DNA of 64,000 nt, taken from NCBI RefSeq assembly GCF_001428565.1, contig NZ_LMIA01000008.1:1383-65382 (forward strand), written 5' to 3'. Shown here piece by piece: positions 60,476 through 64,000 of this stretch (position 1 is the stretch's first letter; each line of letters starts with the position of its first letter). The notes under the pieces are model-generated. The model was not told where the DNA came from. It saw nothing but the letters and a program-made list of their open reading frames with translations, and did no database searches. The position numbers and the translations under genes were made by a program. This DNA comes from Nocardioides sp. Root190 (GTDB taxonomy: Bacteria > Actinomycetota > Actinomycetes > Propionibacteriales > Nocardioidaceae).

Positions 60476-61507
60476 GTGAACCTGCGTACGTCGGCCGAGA
60501 CCACCCTGTTGCGGACCCTGCTGGGCCTCCCCGAGCGAGTCCAGCGCCGACTCGGTGGGCGGCCCCTCGTCCTCGACGGTCAGACGCTGGCTGCTGACCT
60601 CCAGCTGATGCTGTTGCTCCAGAAGCTCGCGCGCAAGGGTGAGCTCGGGGCCGACGACCTCGACCGGGGACGCGCCGCGATGCGGACCAACGCCGGCATC
60701 GTCGGCGGCGACCAGCCGATCGGCGCCATCCGCGAGCTCACCGTCGCCGGTCTGCCGGCCCGGCACTACCTGCCCCACGGCGCGCGCCCGGCCTCGTCCG
60801 CCCAGGGACTGCTGGTCTTCTTCCACGGTGGCGGGTTCCTGTACGGCGATCTCGACTCCCACGACGCCCCCTGCCGGGTGCTGGCCGAGACCTCCGGCGT
60901 ACCCGTCCTCGCCATCGACTACGGCCTCGGTCCGGAGGCCGCGTTCCCCCAGGGCTTCGACGACGCCGTCGCGGCGGTGCGCTGGGTCGTCGAGCACGCC
61001 GACGAACTGGGCGCCGACCCGGCACGGATCGGCGTCGCAGGCGACTCGGCCGGAGGCAACATCGCTGCGTGGGCAGCCATCGCGTCGGCCCGGGAGGGCG
61101 TGCCGCTGGCCTTCCAGCTCCTCGTCTACCCGTGCACCGACCCCGACCGCCAGACCGACAGCCTGCGCCTGTTCGGCGAGGGCCTGTACCTCACGGCCGA
61201 GTCGATGGAGATGTTCAACGACATCTACCTGCCGACGGCCCAGGCACGCGCCGACGAGCGGGTCAACCTGCTCGACGTCGACCTCCCGTCAGGCCTGGCG
61301 CCGGCGTACGTCGTGACGGCCGGGTTCGACCCGCTCCGTGACGAGGGGGAGGCCTACGCGCGCCGGCTCGCAGATGCCGGGCACGAGGTCGAGATGCGTC
61401 GCTACGTCGACCAGATCCACGGGTTCCTCAACATCGTGGGCGCCGGCCGCAGCAGTCGAGCCGCCGTGCTGGAGATCGCCGGCCGGCTCCGGGCGGCGCT
61501 GGGCTGA
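60476..61507 (+). CDS. Alpha/beta hydrolase, hormone-sensitive-lipase family esterase
   Basis: A 343-residue esterase. The oxyanion motif is 'FFHGGGFLYGDLDSHD' (HGGG, about 121) and the nucleophile elbow 'GVAGDSAGGNIAA' (GDSAG). The later Asp is in 'GFDPLRDEG' and the His in 'IHGFLN' (about 312). It is cytoplasmic and hydrolyses short- to medium-chain esters. The GTG at 60476 is 7 nt after TAAGTT (leaderless). It is divergent from ppk. Confidence 0.88.
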   Translation: MNLRTSAETTLLRTLLGLPERVQRRLGGRPLVLDGQTLAADLQLMLLLQKLARKGELGADDLDRGRAAMRTNAGIVGGDQPIGAIRELTVAGLPARHYLPHGARPASSAQGLLVFFHGGGFLYGDLDSHDAPCRVLAETSGVPVLAIDYGLGPEAAFPQGFDDAVAAVRWVVEHADELGADPARIGVAGDSAGGNIAAWAAIASAREGVPLAFQLLVYPCTDPDRQTDSLRLFGEGLYLTAESMEMFNDIYLPTAQARADERVNLLDVDLPSGLAPAYVVTAGFDPLRDEGEAYARRLADAGHEVEMRRYVDQIHGFLNIVGAGRSSRAAVLEIAGRLRAALG

Positions 61508-61552
61508 GGTCGACCCGGACGGGGCGTTCGCTCCAGTCGATCAGCCAGTCGA

Positions 61553-62194
61553 TCAGAGATCGGGGCGGTGCTCGCGCAGCTGGCGCGTGAACTCCACCGC
61601 ATCGACCATTGATGCGTCGACGACGAACGGGTCGAGGCCACGGCGCCCGAAGTGGACCGTCCAGTTGGCGTCACCGGGTCGTCCGACCAGGTCCACGGCG
61701 GTCTCCGGCTTGCGGAGGTCGAAGCGGTAGGACGACTCGCCCTGCTGGATGTAGACCATCCCGCGAACGACGCTGATCTCGACGGGCACGACCCGGGCGT
61801 TCGCCGCTCCCCATGCGAGGCCGATGGTGAGCGCGATCATGATCAGGCCGAACGGACTCGCGAGCTTGCCGTTCAGGAGGGTGAGCAGGGTGACCATCCC
61901 GGCCACCACCGCGGTCGAGCCGAGCACCATCGAGAGCACCCGTGGGTCGCTGCCGTCACCGGTGAGCCGGTCCACGGAGGTCGTGCTTCCGTCGAAGAAC
62001 GAGAGCGAACCGCTGTCGGCGGCGTCCTGCGCTTCCTGGGCCGCCTGGTAGGCGGCCAGGCGGGCGTGGGCCTCGGCGAGATCGGCGGTCAGGTCCGCGA
62101 CCTGGGCCTCGGCGGCCGCACACCGACGCACGAGCGCGTCGCGCTCGGTCCGGAGGGCCACCGCCGGGTCGATCTCTAGAGGTCCGGTCGCCAT
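61553..62194 (-). CDS. Membrane protein with short coiled coil and shared C-terminal domain
   Basis: A 213-residue protein. A helical N-terminus (about 10-58, '[20 protein letters not shown]' and similar) is coiled-coil. Two hydrophobic segments follow ('[14 protein letters not shown]', '[17 protein letters not shown]'). The C-terminal domain ends '[20 protein letters not shown]' and '[20 protein letters not shown]'. This domain is shared with the genes at 62176 and 27273. It overlaps the end of the upstream gene by 19 bp and is probably co-translated. Function unknown. Confidence 0.7.
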   Translation of the reverse strand: MATGPLEIDPAVALRTERDALVRRCAAAEAQVADLTADLAEAHARLAAYQAAQEAQDAADSGSLSFFDGSTTSVDRLTGDGSDPRVLSMVLGSTAVVAGMVTLLTLLNGKLASPFGLIMIALTIGLAWGAANARVVPVEISVVRGMVYIQQGESSYRFDLRKPETAVDLVGRPGDANWTVHFGRRGLDPFVVDASMVDAVEFTRQLREHRPDL

Positions 62195-64000
62195 TGCCGC
62201 AGCGCCTCCAGGAAGGTGTGGGAGTCGACCATCCGGTTGTCGATCGCGACGGGGGACATGCTCCGGCGCAGGATGTTGATCTGCCAGTTGCGGTGCCCGG
62301 GGGTCCCGGTCTGCTCGATCTTGGTGTTGGGGCTGGTCAGGTCGAACTGGCTGTTGAAGTCGCCCACCGTGACCTTCATGATGCCGTGCTCGTCGATGGC
62401 GACGGTGCGGGACGTGTTGCTCATCCGCAGCGCATAGATCAGCAGGAAGGCCGTGACGACGGAGAGCGTTGCGCTCAGGCCGATGTCGTCCTGGACGGTG
62501 CCCTTCCAGGCCATCCGGCCCACCACGGCGGCACAGGCCAGCGCCACCAGGATCGCGATCGGCGCCAGGCTGTCGTTGCCACGCTTGGAGTGGAACGGGA
62601 CGCGCTTGGGCTCGGACACGGCCGCGACCACGGCAGCGGCGATCGAGGTGTCGGACCGGACGGGCTCGGGCTCGGGCTCGACCTCGGGCTCCGGTGCGGG
62701 CTCGACCTCGGGCTCGGGCTCGACCTCGGGCTCGGGCTCGACCTCGGGCTCGGGCTCGGGCTCCACCTCGGGCTCCGGTGCCGGCTCGATCTCCGGCTCG
62801 ACGGCCGGCTCCACCTCGGGCTCGGGTTCCGCGACCGGATCGTCGAACGCCGAGGCGACCTCGTTCGACGCGTCGGACGAGGCACCCCACTGCTCGAGCA
62901 GGCTGGCTGCGGTCGTCGGCGTCCGGGGGGCGGCGACAGGGACATCAGCGGCGTCCTCGTCGGCGGAGTGGTCGCTCGCGTCCTCCACGGGAGCCGACGT
63001 CGCCCGCCACTGCTCCACGAGGGTCGGGGCACGCTCGAAGTCGGGGACGGACGCGACCGGCTCCTCCTCGGCAGCGTCATCAGTGTCGTCCTCGGAGGAC
63101 GAGAGGAGGTAGTGCGCTTCCTCGCCCGCTGCTGCCTCGAGCTGGGCTGCTTCGAGCTCGGCGGCGGCTTGTTCGGCGGCGGCCTGGTCGGCGGCGGCCT
63201 GGTCGAGAAGAGCCTGCACGCGACCGGCCTCGGCAGCTGCCTCGGCGTCGGCGCGGGCCTGGGCGGCCTCGGCGAGGGCTTCCTCGCGCTCGCGGGCCAG
63301 CTCGGCGGCACGTTCCTCGGCGGCGGCGGTCGCCGCTGCTTGCTCGGCAGCCAGGGCGTCGGCGTCGGCGCGGGCCCGGGCGGCCTCGGCGAGGGCTTCC
63401 TCGCGCTCGCGGGCGAGCTCGGCAGCACGTGCCTCGGCCGCGGCTTCGGTGGCGGCGATGGCTGCTGCCGTCGCGGCAGCACTGGCGTCGGCCTGCTCGG
63501 TGGCGCGGGTCTCGGCGTCGGCGCGGGCCTGGGCGGCCTCGGCGAGCGCGTCCTCGCGTTCGCGGGCGAGGTCGGCGGCACGTGCCTCGGCAGTTGCGAT
63601 CGCCGCGGCGGTGGCCAGGGCGCTGGCGTCGGCCTGCTCGGCGGCGCGAGCCTCGGCATCGGCGCGGGCCTGGGCGGCTTCGGCGAGTGCTTCCTCGCGC
63701 TCGCGCGCCATCTCGGCGGCGCGGGCCTCGGCGGCGGCTGCCGCGGCGGCGGTGGCGGCGGCCTGCTCGACAGCGCGGGTCTCGGCGTCGGCGCGGGCCT
63801 GGGCGGCCTCGGCGAGTGCTTCCTCGCGCTCGCGGGCCAGCTCTGCGGAGCGGGTCTCGGCCGCGGCACGGGCTTCGGCCAGCTCGGCAGCATGGGTCTC
63901 GGCGTCGGCGCGGGCCCGGGCGGCCTGGGCGAGTGCTTCCTCGCGCTCGCGCGCCATCTCCTCGGCGCGGGTCTCGGCCGCGGCGCGGGCCTCGGCCAGC
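62176..64000 (-). CDS. Long coiled-coil membrane protein, 5' end beyond the window
   Basis: At least 608 residues; the reading frame continues past the window edge. The N-terminal 250 residues seen are a coiled coil of repeated '[19 protein letters not shown]' blocks separated by Ala-rich linkers, about 45 residues per repeat. A Glu/Asp/Ser stretch follows, then a strict Pro-Glu array ('[20 protein letters not shown]' style). Two hydrophobic segments and the C-terminal domain ending '[20 protein letters not shown]' and '[20 protein letters not shown]' come last. This may be a structural or scaffolding protein. Function unknown. Confidence 0.75.
   Translation of the reverse strand, partial: LAEARAAAETRAEEMAREREEALAQAARARADAETHAAELAEARAAAETRSAELAREREEALAEAAQARADAETRAVEQAAATAAAAAAAEARAAEMAREREEALAEAAQARADAEARAAEQADASALATAAAIATAEARAADLAREREDALAEAAQARADAETRATEQADASAAATAAAIAATEAAAEARAAELAREREEALAEAARARADADALAAEQAAATAAAEERAAELAREREEALAEAAQARADAEAAAEAGRVQALLDQAAADQAAAEQAAAELEAAQLEAAAGEEAHYLLSSSEDDTDDAAEEEPVASVPDFERAPTLVEQWRATSAPVEDASDHSADEDAADVPVAAPRTPTTAASLLEQWGASSDASNEVASAFDDPVAEPEPEVEPAVEPEIEPAPEPEVEPEPEPEVEPEPEVEPEPEVEPAPEPEVEPEPEPVRSDTSIAAAVVAAVSEPKRVPFHSKRGNDSLAPIAILVALACAAVVGRMAWKGTVQDDIGLSATLSVVTAFLLIYALRMSNTSRTVAIDEHGIMKVTVGDFNSQFDLTSPNTKIEQTGTPGHRNWQINILRRSMSPVAIDNRMVDSHTFLEALRQWRPDL
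62660..62830. repeat. Pro-Glu-encoding DNA repeat
   Basis: The sequence is built of 12-bp units of the type CGAGCCCGAGGTCGAGCC (read on the reverse strand), encoding the EPEV/EPEP array of the long coiled-coil protein. Such repeats are prone to copy-number change. Confidence 0.7.
63220..63990. repeat. Coiled-coil-encoding DNA repeat
   Basis: Blocks of about 130-150 bp repeat at least six times, each encoding the '[19 protein letters not shown]' unit of the long protein, with variable Ala-rich spacers between. The near-identity of the blocks at DNA level suggests recent duplication. Confidence 0.7.

Noticed and set aside
1..64000. CRISPR array
   Set aside because: The only tandem repeats are the 49-bp units at the start, which have no variable spacers, and the coding repeats near the end. 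No cas genes.

Overview
The window is high-GC DNA from an actinobacterium. The gene families and order fit a Nocardioides-like member of the Nocardioidaceae: purS/purQ/purL, an SCP-like protein, purF, purM and DUF3073 in one neighbourhood, many GTG starts, leaderless promoters, Rv2525c-like wall proteins, CsoR, and a type II NADH dehydrogenase. The taxonomic placement is inferred from families and style, not from a marker gene.

Region by region. (1) 0.06-0.2 kb: three tandem copies of a 49-bp hairpin repeat. (2) 0.2-14.7 kb: purine biosynthesis (purS-purQ, purL, purF, purM, DUF3073). These genes are interspersed with a wall-lytic-like protein, a lipoprotein, an MFS exporter divergent from its probable ArsR-type repressor, an SCP-like protein, an M20 peptidase and an FAD protein. 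(3) 14.7-28.4 kb: metabolic and regulatory genes: an orphan secreted-looking protein, alpha/beta hydrolase, SDR/TetR divergent pair with a perfect operator, FGE-like protein, old-yellow-enzyme homologue, tRNA-Phe/Glu/Asp, RDD protein, metallopeptidase, a CrcB pair for fluoride export, an anti-sigma-like ATPase, Ndh, thioesterase, GNAT, and a proline-rich membrane protein. A Fur/Zur regulator follows.

(4) 29-44.4 kb: an accessory island unlike its surroundings. Its first half has two membrane-anchored proteins with extracellular domains (one DUF4839-like) and a ComF-like phosphoribosyltransferase fused to a transmembrane segment. It also has a convergent DprA, a large secreted protein with two ComEA-like helix-hairpin-helix modules, and a possible recombinase remnant. 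Together these give a competence-like set. Its second half is a compact type I restriction operon, hsdM-hsdS-nuclease-hsdR, with a NucS-like nuclease inserted. The island stops beside a tRNA-Lys.

(5) 44.6-51.4 kb: tRNA-Lys, cold-shock protein, a small conserved-looking ORF, then a copper operon (csoR, copper chaperone, secreted His-rich protein, copper ATPase), a membrane-anchored protein and a NUDIX/phosphatase fusion. (6) 51.5-61.5 kb: phosphate handling: pstSCAB, an atypical winged-helix regulator, a PiT transporter with its DUF47 partner, and polyphosphate kinase divergent from an esterase. PHO-box-like repeats lie before pstS and ppk. (7) 61.5-64 kb: two adjacent membrane proteins. One has a very long Ala/Glu/Arg coiled coil that runs off the window. 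Their C-terminal domain is shared with the protein at 27.3-28.4 kb.

All assignments come from reading motifs in the translated sequence. No database search was run.
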